Assembly: GCA_963825405.1 (NCBI GenBank)
Contig: CAWGTB010000008.1
Span: forward strand, 1-64,000
DNA length: 64,000 nucleotides
From: JACPNO01 sp963825405
Lineage (GTDB): Bacteria > Acidobacteriota > Terriglobia > Bryobacterales > Bryobacteraceae
Reading direction: 5' to 3'
The translations under genes were made by a program, and so were the position numbers. Numbering within the stretch: position 1 is the stretch's first letter; the number at the start of each line of letters is the position of its first letter. Below the pieces are notes generated by a model that was given only the letters and a program-made list of their open reading frames with translations, was not told where the DNA came from and searched no databases. This document shows positions 31,324 through 40,789 of this stretch, piece after piece.

Positions 31324-32340
31324 GTGGACGCCGCCACAGAATTGAAAATTTCCGTCGTCATCGCTGCTCACAACGCAGCGGCAATGCTTGAGAAGTGTCT
31401 GCTGGCGCTCTCGAAATCCTCGGTGCAGCCGCTCGAAGTGGTAGTTGTGGACGATGCGTCCGCCGATGATACGCAGACTGTTGCGGCGCGGCGCGGCGCC
31501 CGCGTGGTGGTGTTGACGAAGCAAGTGGGTCCGGCGCGGGCGCGCAATACCGGCGCTCGTCAGGCTCGCGGGCACGTGATTCTATTTGTGGATGCCGATG
31601 TGTGCATTCATGAGGACGCCATGGCCCGCGTGCTGGAGCACTTTCGGCGGGAGCCCACGATCGACGCTGTCATTGGGGCTTATGACGATGCGCCGGAAGT
31701 CACGACCTTGATTTCGCAGTACCGCAATCTGCTGCACTGCTTCACGCATCGATTGGGACGGAGCGAAGCCTCGACGTTTTGGTCGGGCTGTGGCGCGGTG
31801 CGCAAAGAAGCTTTCGTTCGCTGCGGCGGAATGGATGAAACCTATGGACGGCCCGCGATTGAAGATATCGAGTTTGGGTTGCGGCTCAAGGCGGCAGGTG
31901 GACGGATTCTTCTGGATGCGGCAATTCAAGTCAAACACCTGAAGCACTGGACGTTCATGAACATGCTCAGAACCGACGTCTTCCGGCGTGGAATTCCGTG
32001 GACACGCGTGATTCTGCGCAGCAATTCGATGCCGAACGACTTGAACGTACGCTGGAGCCAGAGGCTGAGCGTGGCCCTAGTGTTTCTGTTAGTAGCCTTG
32101 TTGGCTTTAGGCGCTGGCAAGATTGCTGCGGTTTGCGCAATCGCGCTGATCAGCCTGAACCTGCCCTTCTATACTTTTCTGCGGGATCGAGGCGGCGTCC
32201 TGTTCATGTTGCGCGCGGTACCGCTCCATCTTCTATTTCATTTTTATTGCGGTGTCGCCTTCGCCCTGGGCGCGTGCGGACATTTCTGGGCGGCCATCAG
32301 GCCGCGTGCTGCCGAAGTTGCAGGCGAAGAAACGTCTTGA
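31324..32340 (+). CDS. Family 2 glycosyltransferase, membrane-bound
   Basis: 338 residues, inverting GT-A glycosyltransferase. ISVVIAAHNAAAMLEKCLLA opens the nucleotide-binding fold, VVVVDDASADDT carries the first Asp pair, GPARARNTGARQARGHVILF leads to FVDADV (the DxD metal motif), and GGMDETYGRPAIEDIEFGLR gives the catalytic ED region. Two C-terminal hydrophobic helices (LSVALVFLLVALLALGAG and FHFYCGVAFALGACGHF) anchor it. GTG start with leaderless-type promoter. Likely role: transfer of sugars to lipid or envelope glycans. Donor and acceptor unknown. It is followed on the opposite strand by a PilZ protein. Confidence 0.88.
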   Translation: MDAATELKISVVIAAHNAAAMLEKCLLALSKSSVQPLEVVVVDDASADDTQTVAARRGARVVVLTKQVGPARARNTGARQARGHVILFVDADVCIHEDAMARVLEHFRREPTIDAVIGAYDDAPEVTTLISQYRNLLHCFTHRLGRSEASTFWSGCGAVRKEAFVRCGGMDETYGRPAIEDIEFGLRLKAAGGRILLDAAIQVKHLKHWTFMNMLRTDVFRRGIPWTRVILRSNSMPNDLNVRWSQRLSVALVFLLVALLALGAGKIAAVCAIALISLNLPFYTFLRDRGGVLFMLRAVPLHLLFHFYCGVAFALGACGHFWAAIRPRAAEVAGEETS

Positions 32341-32361
32341 AGCGAAGGGCGAGCCAGCCTG

Positions 32362-32778
32362 TCACTCCTCGGGCGTTTCAGTCTTAGGGTCCGGCGAAGG
32401 CGCGGGCAAAGCCGATGCTTTAAAGCTGGGGCTGAATCTGACTGGCGAGCCCGCCACTGCGACCAGCAGCGACTTAGCGTCATCAGCCTGGGTCACGCGA
32501 ACCACACTGGCGTCGAAGAGCATCCATCGCTGTCCGAACAAGGGATTGGTGGGCAACTTCAATTTCACAAACAGGACCTCGCCGACAGCCGGCGGGTCTT
32601 GACCGCGGCCCCAGTGGATCAGCATTCCGCCCCGGCTGATATTCTCGACGGACTTCCAGGCGCGCCGCGTGGGATGGCCGGGCCGCTCCACACGGCACTG
32701 CAGCCGCAACGTGACCCGGGTGCGTTCACGTCTTTCTAAATCTGTGCCGCTTACTGGGCCCGGTACGAGGTCGATCAT
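32362..32778 (-). CDS. PilZ-domain protein (c-di-GMP receptor)
   Basis: 138 residues from ATG 32778, chosen because AAAGGTG lies 7 bases upstream; an open frame continues upstream to 32910. The PilZ c-di-GMP-binding elements are visible: RRERTRVTLRLQCRV (RxxxR) and NISRGGMLIHW (NxSxxG). A Pro-rich C-terminal tail of about 25 residues (KASALPAPSPDPKTETPEE) follows. PilZ proteins bind c-di-GMP and change partner activity. The gene is transcribed away from the cupredoxin / HD-GYP operon 300 bp upstream. Confidence 0.8.
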   Translation of the reverse strand: MIDLVPGPVSGTDLERRERTRVTLRLQCRVERPGHPTRRAWKSVENISRGGMLIHWGRGQDPPAVGEVLFVKLKLPTNPLFGQRWMLFDASVVRVTQADDAKSLLVAVAGSPVRFSPSFKASALPAPSPDPKTETPEE

Positions 32779-33084
32779 GCAGTTCACCTTTCCGACGTTG
32801 TGCAAGCAATCGGTTGTCCAAGTGTCAAGTGAAGCAAGCAGGAGCCTTCTTCGATCCGTCATGCGCAAGTGGCCCGCTTTCTCTTGAAAAGATGTCACTT
32901 CGAGTGACATTCTGTCGCTCGCTTATTGCGGACCCTATCTTTGGTTATCCGCATACCGGTTGGTGATCAGAATGAGTTATCTGATAGAGACGGTTCTTAG
33001 CAACTGTGGCTGTTCCTCGTGGGAATCCCGGACATAACTAAGGATTTTCTTGATTCCCTATGCAAATCCAGCTAAGTAAAGGGC

Positions 33085-33789
33085 ATGGTGTCGCGGGTCT
33101 TTACTCTTCTCCTCACGAGTGTGATAAGTCTGACTGCAGTTCACGCGGCGGATATCGACGGAGCGATCGTCATCAAGCGCCGGTTGACGAAACGGCGGGT
33201 CACAACGGCTGCCAATTCGTACGATCGTGGTGTCTCCGTAACGCTCCGCCCAGACTCCGAGATCGATCCTCTGGCGATGGAGCGTAGCCATGTGGTGATC
33301 TATTTGGAGGGTCAGTTTGCTTCAACGCCTGTGGTGGCGACGTTGGAACAGCAGAACCGGAGATTCGTTCCGGAGACGTTGGTTGTGCCGGTTGGCTCAA
33401 CGGTGTCGTTTCCCAACAACGATCCGATTTTCCACAATGTGTTTTCGCTGTCCAGTTTAAAAAGTTTTGATTTAGGCAACTATCCAATGGGGCACACCCG
33501 CACGGTTACTTTTACGAAGCCTGGCATAGTATTTGTCAACTGCCATCTTCATCCGAATATGTCGGCGGCGATTGTGGTTAGCCCCAACCAATGGTCCACT
33601 AAGGCAGATGGGGCGGGGCATTTCAGGCTGCCGGATGTGCCTCCTGGAAAGTACACGGTAGTCGCCTGGCATAAGACGGCTGGCTTCTTCCGCGAAACCG
33701 TCACCGTGAGCGAGAGCCACGACAGTCTGGTTCAGTTTGTCATTCCTCTGGAAGCCGACGAGTCCGGGAAAGAGTTGGCACGGAGATAG
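33085..33789 (+). CDS. Periplasmic cupredoxin-like protein (methylamine-utilisation type)
   Basis: 234 residues. The signal peptide RVFTLLLTSVISLTAVHAAD ends near residue 22. The cupredoxin core carries a type-1 copper site: His in NNDPIFHNVFSLSS, then Cys, His and Met in FVNCHLHPNMSAA. A C-terminal carboxypeptidase-regulatory-like segment (GHFRLPDVPPGKYTVVAWHK) follows. Cupredoxins transfer electrons or sense copper in the periplasm. The stop is one base before the HD-GYP gene, so the proteins are made from one mRNA. A start upstream of 33085 is not supported. Confidence 0.8.
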   Translation: MVSRVFTLLLTSVISLTAVHAADIDGAIVIKRRLTKRRVTTAANSYDRGVSVTLRPDSEIDPLAMERSHVVIYLEGQFASTPVVATLEQQNRRFVPETLVVPVGSTVSFPNNDPIFHNVFSLSSLKSFDLGNYPMGHTRTVTFTKPGIVFVNCHLHPNMSAAIVVSPNQWSTKADGAGHFRLPDVPPGKYTVVAWHKTAGFFRETVTVSESHDSLVQFVIPLEADESGKELARR

Positions 33790-33790
33790 C

Positions 33791-35464
33791 ATGCGTTTCG
33801 CCACGCGCAGTTTTCTGTGGTCGTTTGTTCCGTTCACCCTTCTGCTGCTCGGAAGCTTCTGGGCCATTCAGATGCTTGTGCAGTCCGCGGTACGCGATGG
33901 AATTCGATCCTCTCTGCGGCAAACGCACGTATCGATCGCCCATGTCCGGACAAAAAGTGAGTTACAGAATAGCCAGTTCCTGAGGACGCTCGGCGAGAAT
34001 GCTTCCTTGAAGGCCGGCGTGCAGCTGCTGACCTCGGAGCCCAATCGTGCCGAAGCCCGGCTCACCGTTCAGGATCAGCTGCGCGAGATCTGCGCGGCCC
34101 TGGATGTGGATTTTCTGCTGGTCTCGAATGCAGATGGCGTTGCGCTGGCTGGTGTCATGCGAGTAGGGGACCAACTGGTGGCGATGGACATCGCTCGCAT
34201 CCGTCCACCCCAACGCGGTTTTTTGACAGTGGGCGATCGCGCGTATCAGGTGGTTTCGACGCCCATCGATCAGGGAGAGGAAAACATCGGTACGCTGGCG
34301 GTCGGGGAGCGTTTCGATTTCTCTGAATTTACCACGCCGGCGGTGTTGGCGCACAACGGCAAGGTGCTGAAGTCGAGCATTCCGGGGATCCCAGCGGAAG
34401 AGGTTGAAGCTGCACTGAAAAGTTGTAGCGAACATGCGGAGTGTGAAGTACGACTGCGTGGCGAGACTTATATCTCGTTACCGATGCAAAGCATTTATTT
34501 CGGCGAGGGCTACGTACTAAGGAGTTTGCAGAGTGTCGATTCAGCCAGTCACCCGGTGCAGGCGATTTTGCGCAATGTGTTTGTGTTGGCCGGCGTGGGC
34601 GCGTTGTTATTGGCGGTGATCCTTGGAGTATTGTCGTCGCGCTCCATTGTAAAGCCCATTGCAGCGGTTGTATCGCGTCTTCATGAGAGTGAAAAGACGG
34701 GGCTGCTGCCGGAATTTCATCCAGAGTTGGCGCCGATTCAGGAGATCAGGGAGTTGACGGAAAGCTTTAACCGGGCAGGCTGCGCCATACGAGAAGGTCG
34801 AGAGAATCTGCATCATGCCTATGTCGAGTTCGTTAAGTCATTGGCAGGCGCGTTGGACGCACGCGACCGCTATACCGCCGGTCACAGCCGCCGAGTAAGT
34901 GAACTATCTTGCGCCCTGGCTCAAGCTATGAACCTCAACGCCGAAGAGGTGGAGGAAATCCGTATTGGCGCGCTGCTGCATGACATCGGAAAAATCGGCA
35001 TTGCCGATAGCGTCTTGCAGAAGCCTGGCAGACTCACCAAGGAAGAGATGGCACTCATTCAGCAGCATCCCAGAATCGGCCGGACTATTCTTGAAGGCGT
35101 GCGCGGATTTCAGTCTTATCTGCCGGTGGTTGAACTTCATCACGAAGACTGGAACGGCACCGGCTACCCGTTGGGCCTCCGTGGAGAGGCAATTCCCCTG
35201 GCGGCCCGAATCGTGCATCTTGCCGATGCGTACGATGCGATGACGTCAGACCGGCCTTACCGCCGCGGAATGAGCGGCGAGCAAGCCACTGGAATCATAA
35301 AGGAAAACGCTGGGACCCAGTTCGACCCCGCCATCGTGCTGACCTTCCTTGCACTTGGCGTACCAGCGCAAGAGGCTGCACTCCTGACCCCTGCGCGAGA
35401 CGTCCGCGCGCTCCTTGATGTTGCGGAAGTTGAGCCGAGCCGGGGACGACAGCTTTTGCATTAG
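33791..35464 (+). CDS. Membrane sensor HD-GYP phosphodiesterase
   Basis: 557 residues from ATG 33791, one base after the cupredoxin stop. Layout: transmembrane helix (residues 8-28), periplasmic sensor of about 230 residues, second helix (264-285), HAMP-like linker (SSRSIVKPIAAVVSRLHESE), then an HD-GYP domain. The HD pair is LLHDIGKIGIAD (H397, D398) and the GYP motif is HHEDWNGTGYP at 450-460, both complete, so c-di-GMP hydrolysis is expected. The sensor part is unclassified (QDQLREICAALDVDFLLVSN resembles a Cache/CHASE-type ligand fold). It is placed between a copper protein and an outer-membrane protein, with a PilZ receptor next door. Confidence 0.9.
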   Translation: MRFATRSFLWSFVPFTLLLLGSFWAIQMLVQSAVRDGIRSSLRQTHVSIAHVRTKSELQNSQFLRTLGENASLKAGVQLLTSEPNRAEARLTVQDQLREICAALDVDFLLVSNADGVALAGVMRVGDQLVAMDIARIRPPQRGFLTVGDRAYQVVSTPIDQGEENIGTLAVGERFDFSEFTTPAVLAHNGKVLKSSIPGIPAEEVEAALKSCSEHAECEVRLRGETYISLPMQSIYFGEGYVLRSLQSVDSASHPVQAILRNVFVLAGVGALLLAVILGVLSSRSIVKPIAAVVSRLHESEKTGLLPEFHPELAPIQEIRELTESFNRAGCAIREGRENLHHAYVEFVKSLAGALDARDRYTAGHSRRVSELSCALAQAMNLNAEEVEEIRIGALLHDIGKIGIADSVLQKPGRLTKEEMALIQQHPRIGRTILEGVRGFQSYLPVVELHHEDWNGTGYPLGLRGEAIPLAARIVHLADAYDAMTSDRPYRRGMSGEQATGIIKENAGTQFDPAIVLTFLALGVPAQEAALLTPARDVRALLDVAEVEPSRGRQLLH

Positions 35465-35477
35465 AGGACTGTTGTAT

Positions 35478-36554
35478 ATGAAACGCATTCTCGCCATAAC
35501 GTTTTGCCTGCAAACGGGCCTTTGGGCTCAGGAAGCTAATTCGGGATTCGAACTCCGGGTGACTGCGAGCGAGCAGGTGGCGGCGAGCGGGCAACTTCAG
35601 GAAGAGCCTCGCGACGGGTCGCCGGTGACAGGCGGATTCCGTGCAATGTTATATCCGACGTGGAAGATCGACGATCATTGGAGTGTGACAGGAGCTATAC
35701 AGGTTCATTCACGGCCCTATTTTTTTGATGAGTTTTCGACCCAAGGCTATGGCGTCAAGACGGATGTCCTACAGGCGAATTTGAGTTACTCAAGATTCTG
35801 GAATGGAGCCTCAGTGGTGGTGCGAATGGGCGCGCTCTCTTCGGCGTTTGGCTCTTTCCTGCTTCGCTACGATGATGCTACCAACCCGATGATAGACGTT
35901 CCGATGTCGTACGGATACTACGGAGCGGGCGTTACCAGCCTAGGATTGACCGGCGCCCAGGTGGATGTTACGCGCGGACGGCTGGACTTGCGCGCGCAGT
36001 TCGTGAATTCTTCACCGGCCAACCGCCGGAGTGTGTTCGATCGCGACCAGTACGGAAACTGGACCGGCGGGGCTGGTTACACCATCCGGCAGGGCTTGCG
36101 TGTGGGCGTTTCGGCGTACCGTGGTCCTTATCTGTCGCGCAACTGGCAGTACTTCTTTCCTGGAGAAGCGCCTCCTCGGGATCTTCCGGCGACCGCGGTT
36201 GGCGTCGATGTTCAGTGGGGCCATGGTCCGTTGAATGTGTACGGCGAATGGCAAAAATTTCAGATGGATTATCGTGTTATTCCCACATTCAGGCAGCACA
36301 CTGGATATGGTGAAGCCCGCTGGGTCCTTCATCCGCGCTGGTACGTGGCCGAGCGCGTTGGTTACTTGCAGCCTGAGGGCTACGCCGGCCGCCAGTCGTA
36401 CGAAACCGTGGTTGGCTACCGGCCGAATCGTCATCAACTCCTCAAGGTTGGCTATGAGATTCAGCAAGTACCCGGCTACAGCGGTACGCAAGCGAACACT
36501 TGTGCCATGCAGCTAGTGACGGTTTTCCGGCCTATCTCCGTGGCGCGCGATTAG
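35478..36554 (+). CDS. Outer-membrane beta-barrel protein, unknown substrate
   Basis: 358 residues from ATG 35478, 13 bases after the HD-GYP stop. The signal peptide is short (RILAITFCLQTGLWAQE). The mature part alternates hydrophobic and polar residues with many aromatic ends (WKIDDHWSVTGAIQVHSRPY, FRQHTGYGEARWVLHPRWYV, RHQLLKVGYEIQQVPGY), as in porins. The last strand ends MQLVTVFRPISVARD. The family is not recognised. It is the third gene of the cupredoxin operon. Confidence 0.65.
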   Translation: MKRILAITFCLQTGLWAQEANSGFELRVTASEQVAASGQLQEEPRDGSPVTGGFRAMLYPTWKIDDHWSVTGAIQVHSRPYFFDEFSTQGYGVKTDVLQANLSYSRFWNGASVVVRMGALSSAFGSFLLRYDDATNPMIDVPMSYGYYGAGVTSLGLTGAQVDVTRGRLDLRAQFVNSSPANRRSVFDRDQYGNWTGGAGYTIRQGLRVGVSAYRGPYLSRNWQYFFPGEAPPRDLPATAVGVDVQWGHGPLNVYGEWQKFQMDYRVIPTFRQHTGYGEARWVLHPRWYVAERVGYLQPEGYAGRQSYETVVGYRPNRHQLLKVGYEIQQVPGYSGTQANTCAMQLVTVFRPISVARD

Positions 36555-36932
36555 CTTCCACATAACCTACCATCACCCTATCAAATAAGGTTCCGGCGTT
36601 GGCATCGATTGCCGGGTCTCAACAGTGTTGTATACGAGGCGTGTGCAGGCATTTGGCTCGCTCGGGCAACTGACGATGAAAAGTTTTCTCGCCAGTAGCC
36701 CTGGAAGTTCTAAGGTATCCGACACCTAAACTTCTTCTAGACAGTGCCAGGCAATCCGGTTACGATACCCCAAATCAGTTAATGAAGTGCCTGTTTTGTG
36801 TGTCTCATGATTGATGGACGAGACTGCCGTTGGGTAAGCGCAAGGAAGTCAAGTCGCGGTCCGATAGAGGTTAGTTAGGCGCTCATCGAGCGTCTGTGTG
36901 AAGAAGCTCCAAAACTAAGGAAGGGGAGGTGT
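36555..36932. other. 378-bp untranslated region before the TonB receptor
   Basis: No coding potential is seen. A short hairpin CGCTC-ATC-GAGCG occurs at 36880-36892. The TonB receptor gene has a strong ribosome-binding site (GGGGAGG) ending six bases before its ATG. A long leader with regulatory structure is possible, but no riboswitch class is recognisable. Confidence 0.4.
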
Positions 36933-39900
36933 ATGCAAGCTTTACTTAATACACGGAAAGGGTCCAGGTTATTTGTCTACGGCATTTTAGCGCTGGCGAT
37001 GACTGGCTTGGCATGGGGTCAGGGCTATCAGGGCGGCCTTCGCGGCAGGGTGATGGATGCTCAGGGCGCCGTCATTGCCAATGCGAAAATCGAAATTACC
37101 GATGATGCGACCAATGTAAAGCGCGACACGGTCAGCAACGCGGAAGGCGAGTTCGTATTTTCCGCAGTCAACCCCGCGACATATACGCTATCAGCGGAAA
37201 ATGCGGGCTTCAAAAAGTTTGAACGAAAAGTAATCATCGGTACGCAGGAGTTCATCACTTTGGACGTGAGGTTGGAAGTCGGAGCGATTACCGAGAGCGT
37301 GCTGGTAAGTGAAGAAGTTCCCTTGATGGAGACGTCGAACGCCTCCCAGGGAACACTACTTGATCGCCAGAAGCTGATGGACCTGCCCAACATCGGGCGC
37401 AACCCTTTCATCATGGCGTGGGTCACGCCGGGCGTAACGCCCGCCGGCGATCCGAAGTTCGTTCGCTTCCAGGATCAGAGCGGTTCCTCGCAAGTGAGCT
37501 TTGCCGGTGGTCCTATTCGCGGCAACGTCTACCTGGTAGATGGCGTGCCGATCACCGATGGCACCAACCGCGCGGTCATCATCCCTTCACTCGAAGCAGT
37601 GGAAGAGATGAAGATTCAGACCAACACGTATGACGCAGAGCTGGGCCGGTATGCGGGCGGCGTGTACAACACGTTCCTGCGCTCGGGTTCCAACGCGCTG
37701 CATGGCAGCTTGTTTGGAAATATTCGCGGCAGCTGGAGTTTCGCCAACGACTTTTTCGCCAACCTGGCGGGACAGCCGAAGCCCCTTACGCCATATAAGA
37801 ATTTCGGCTGGTCCATCGGCGGCCCGGTCGTCGTTCCAAAAATCTACAACGGCAAGAACAAGACCTTCTTCTGGTTAGTGTTCGAAGGCTACCGCCAGAG
37901 TTCGGGCCAGTTCACCCAATTGGTTACTCCTACGGCAGCGGAACTCACTGGCAACTTCGCGGGTGTTACCAACTCGGATGGCACACCGAAGATCATTTAT
38001 GATCCGCTGACTACGGTGAAGAACCCGGATGGCAGCTACACGCGTACGCCGTTCGCCGGCAACGTCATTCCCACCGGCCGTATCAATCCAGTCGGCGCGG
38101 CCATTGCCGCTTACTACAAGGCCCCCACGTCAACGCCAGCCTTCTACGGACAGCCCGATTTTGCTGGGGATGCCACGCTGCACGATGGTTTCGCCAACGA
38201 AGCGACCGGCAAGGTGGATCATCAGTTCACCAGCTGGTGGCGCGCCAACTTCGCCTACATGCACTACGGCAGCCGTGAGGTTGGTCCCGACTGGTGGGGC
38301 TCAGCGGCCGCAGTAAATGGCGCGGCGTGGGAGTTGAAACGGTATGCCGATTCCACCACGACCAACCAGACGTTTACGCCGAATGCGACCACGGTAATCA
38401 GCGTGCGTTACGGCTTCAACCGTTTCCCGAACGACTCTACATTCGTCGGTTCGGATTTCAATGCGACCAGCCTGGGCTTACCGGCGTCGTTTATCAATGC
38501 CACTCAGGGCACCGGCTTCCCGATCATCACGATGCAGGACCTGACGTCGCTGGGAACTCTTGGTGGGAACTATTCGGTTCCGAATTCCAAGAGCTTCTTT
38601 TCCAGCGTGGCGAAGTTCATCGGCAAGCATAATCTGAAGGCTGGCTTCCAATTCCGTCAGATCAACTGGACCTCAGTGAGCGCCAATGGTCCTGGAGCCT
38701 TTACGTTTGACCGCGGCTTCACCAACTCCAACCCGATCTCCAACAATCCGGACACAGGAGCGGATCTGGCTAGCCTGTTGCTCGGTATTCCCTCCGCCGG
38801 TGGCGTCACCACCCAGCAGGGCTTCGAAGGGATCTTCAAATACTACGGCTACTACTTTCATGACGACATCCGTCTGACGAACAGCCTGACGATCAACGTG
38901 GGGATGCGCTACGAGTTCGAACAGGGCTACCGTGACCGCAACAATCGCCTAGTCGTGGGCTTTGCCCAGAATACGGTGAATCCGATTGCGTCTCAGCTAC
39001 CAGCTAACTCGGGCGTCCTTCCGATGGGCGGCCTGGAGTACGCCGGCGTGAACGGCAACCCCACACAAATAGGCGATCCTTCCTATGCGAGGTTCGCTCC
39101 CCGGTTGGGCGCGGCGTGGAAGATCAACGACAAGACCACGATTCGCGGCGGCTATGGAGTGTTCTGGGCGCCGCCAGTTTACGGGCAATTAAGCGCTCCG
39201 GGCTATGCGGCGTTGACCAGTTATGTCGCCAGCGGCAACGGGGGACTGACGCCATCCAACTCGCTGAGCAATCCTTATCCCAACGGGCTGGCACAGCCGA
39301 TCGGCAACATCCAGGGCCTCTATACGGGCCTCGGCAACGCCATCACGTACTACAATCCGGATCAGCGCAGCGGCGGTTATGTGCACCAGTACTCCTTCGA
39401 CATCCAGCGGCAGTTGCCGGGCGGGTTTAACTTCAGCGTGGCTTTTGTTGGCTCGCTGTCGCGCCATCTGCAGCAAGCATCCGCTTCACCGAACGTCGAC
39501 CAGCTCAACCCCGCCTACTTCTCGATGGGGAATTCACTGCTGAATCAGGTGCCGAATCCCTTTTACGGTCTGACCATTCCGTTCCAGTCTGGACCTCCGG
39601 GTTTCTTTGGATCGAGCACTGTCAGCCAGGCACAATTGTTGATGCCCTATCCCGAGTACACCTCTGTCAGCGAAGGCAACCCGACTGATGCTCACGCCCG
39701 CTACCAGTCCTACGTGTTTCGCATTGAGAAGCGCTTTAGCGGCGGGTTGAGCGTTCTGGCGCACCTCACTGCATCAAAGACTCTGGACATGAACACGACG
39801 TCCACCACCGTCTTCGCTCCTACCAATGGCTTCTTCGTACAGAACGCCTACGACTACAATGCCGAGTACAGCCTGGCGGCACAGAACCAGCCTCGACGGT

Positions 39901-40439
39901 TTGTCTCGGTGGTTACGTACGAACTGCCATTTGGTAAGGGTAAGAGATTTGCCAATACCAACAATCTGGCCAACTACGTTATCGGGGGCTGGCAGATCAA
40001 CTTGATCACGACCATCCAGGCAGGCTTCCCGCTGTCGGTTAACCAACCGAACAACAACGCCTTTGCCGGCACGGCTGGACAGCGTCCCAACACCAGCGGC
40101 ACCTCGCCGGAAGTTTCAGGCTCGCCCGAGGACAAGCTGAATCAGTACCTCAATCCAGCCGCCTTCGTGTTAGCCCCAGCGTTCACCTTCGGCGCCGTTT
40201 CGCGTACTTTGTCAGACCGTGCACCCGGAGCCAACAACTGGGACATCTCCTTGTTCAAGAGCGTCCGGATCAAGGAAAGAGTCACCGCGCAGTTCCGTGC
40301 GGAATCGGTCAACGTGACCAACCATCCGCGCTTCGATCCGCCCAACGGGCTGACCCTGGGATCGGGCGCGTTTGGTCAAATCACGCAACAGGCTAACTTC
40401 CCGAGGTTCGTGCAGCTTGGCGCACGAATTCAGTGGTAA
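36933..40439 (+). CDS. Oar-like TonB-dependent receptor with carboxypeptidase-regulatory domain
   Basis: 1168 residues, outer membrane. Signal peptide (LFVYGILALAMTGLAWGQ), then a CarboxypepD_reg domain (GLRGRVMDAQGAVIANAKIE, KRDTVSNAEGEFVFSAV), a plug region (GNVYLVDGVPITDGTNR, AELGRYAGGVYN) and a long beta-barrel ending in LGARIQW with a terminal aromatic. This is the expanded acidobacterial receptor family, probably for uptake of oligosaccharides, peptides or metal complexes. The start follows a strong ribosome-binding site. A consensus terminator lies 33 bases after the stop. No substrate-specific neighbour is present. Confidence 0.92.
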   Translation: MQALLNTRKGSRLFVYGILALAMTGLAWGQGYQGGLRGRVMDAQGAVIANAKIEITDDATNVKRDTVSNAEGEFVFSAVNPATYTLSAENAGFKKFERKVIIGTQEFITLDVRLEVGAITESVLVSEEVPLMETSNASQGTLLDRQKLMDLPNIGRNPFIMAWVTPGVTPAGDPKFVRFQDQSGSSQVSFAGGPIRGNVYLVDGVPITDGTNRAVIIPSLEAVEEMKIQTNTYDAELGRYAGGVYNTFLRSGSNALHGSLFGNIRGSWSFANDFFANLAGQPKPLTPYKNFGWSIGGPVVVPKIYNGKNKTFFWLVFEGYRQSSGQFTQLVTPTAAELTGNFAGVTNSDGTPKIIYDPLTTVKNPDGSYTRTPFAGNVIPTGRINPVGAAIAAYYKAPTSTPAFYGQPDFAGDATLHDGFANEATGKVDHQFTSWWRANFAYMHYGSREVGPDWWGSAAAVNGAAWELKRYADSTTTNQTFTPNATTVISVRYGFNRFPNDSTFVGSDFNATSLGLPASFINATQGTGFPIITMQDLTSLGTLGGNYSVPNSKSFFSSVAKFIGKHNLKAGFQFRQINWTSVSANGPGAFTFDRGFTNSNPISNNPDTGADLASLLLGIPSAGGVTTQQGFEGIFKYYGYYFHDDIRLTNSLTINVGMRYEFEQGYRDRNNRLVVGFAQNTVNPIASQLPANSGVLPMGGLEYAGVNGNPTQIGDPSYARFAPRLGAAWKINDKTTIRGGYGVFWAPPVYGQLSAPGYAALTSYVASGNGGLTPSNSLSNPYPNGLAQPIGNIQGLYTGLGNAITYYNPDQRSGGYVHQYSFDIQRQLPGGFNFSVAFVGSLSRHLQQASASPNVDQLNPAYFSMGNSLLNQVPNPFYGLTIPFQSGPPGFFGSSTVSQAQLLMPYPEYTSVSEGNPTDAHARYQSYVFRIEKRFSGGLSVLAHLTASKTLDMNTTSTTVFAPTNGFFVQNAYDYNAEYSLAAQNQPRRFVSVVTYELPFGKGKRFANTNNLANYVIGGWQINLITTIQAGFPLSVNQPNNNAFAGTAGQRPNTSGTSPEVSGSPEDKLNQYLNPAAFVLAPAFTFGAVSRTLSDRAPGANNWDISLFKSVRIKERVTAQFRAESVNVTNHPRFDPPNGLTLGSGAFGQITQQANFPRFVQLGARIQW

Positions 40440-40472
40440 CGCGGAAAACCTGCTAATCGCCTGACCAAAATA

Positions 40473-40515
40473 ATGCCGCCGGCCCTAGGGTCGGCGGCAT
40501 TTGTTTGTTGTGTGT
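40473..40515 (+). terminator. Rho-independent terminator of the TonB receptor gene
   Basis: ATGCCGCCGGCC pairs with GGTCGGCGGCAT across a CTAG loop (one G-T wobble). The hairpin is followed by TTGTTTGTTGTG. It begins 33 bases after the stop at 40439. Confidence 0.85.
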
Positions 40516-40552
40516 TTAGATTTTCTAACGCTGAGATATCCATTTCAATCCG

Positions 40553-40574
40553 CTTCTGACGTTATGGTCAGAAG
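40553..40574. repeat. 22-bp inverted repeat in the USP upstream region
   Basis: CTTCTGAC (40553-40560) and GTCAGAAG (40567-40574) are perfect arms around GTTATG. No T-run follows on the plus strand, so it is not a terminator. It may be an operator for the stress-protein gene 216 bp downstream. The remainder of 40516-40789 shows nothing else. Confidence 0.35.
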
Positions 40575-40789
40575 AAAAAGGACAGGTGGAGCAGGCCACT
40601 GATCACGGGGACGCCACACCGATATGACGATCAGAACCGATCCAAGGTCACCGCCCAGCATGTAAAAGGTCGAGCCAGCCCCAACAGTACCGTCTCATCA
40701 GCGATAGTCGATTGCGCTCGATGTGTCCGGGCGGCAACGTAGTGGCCGAAAGCCTGCCTTCGGGGGTCTAATTGAGACAGGTGGAAAAA

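Noticed and set aside
36598..36616. Possible sigma-54 promoter (TGGCAT...TTGCC) upstream of the TonB receptor
   Set aside because: Only 8 bases separate the GG and GC elements; the consensus needs 10.
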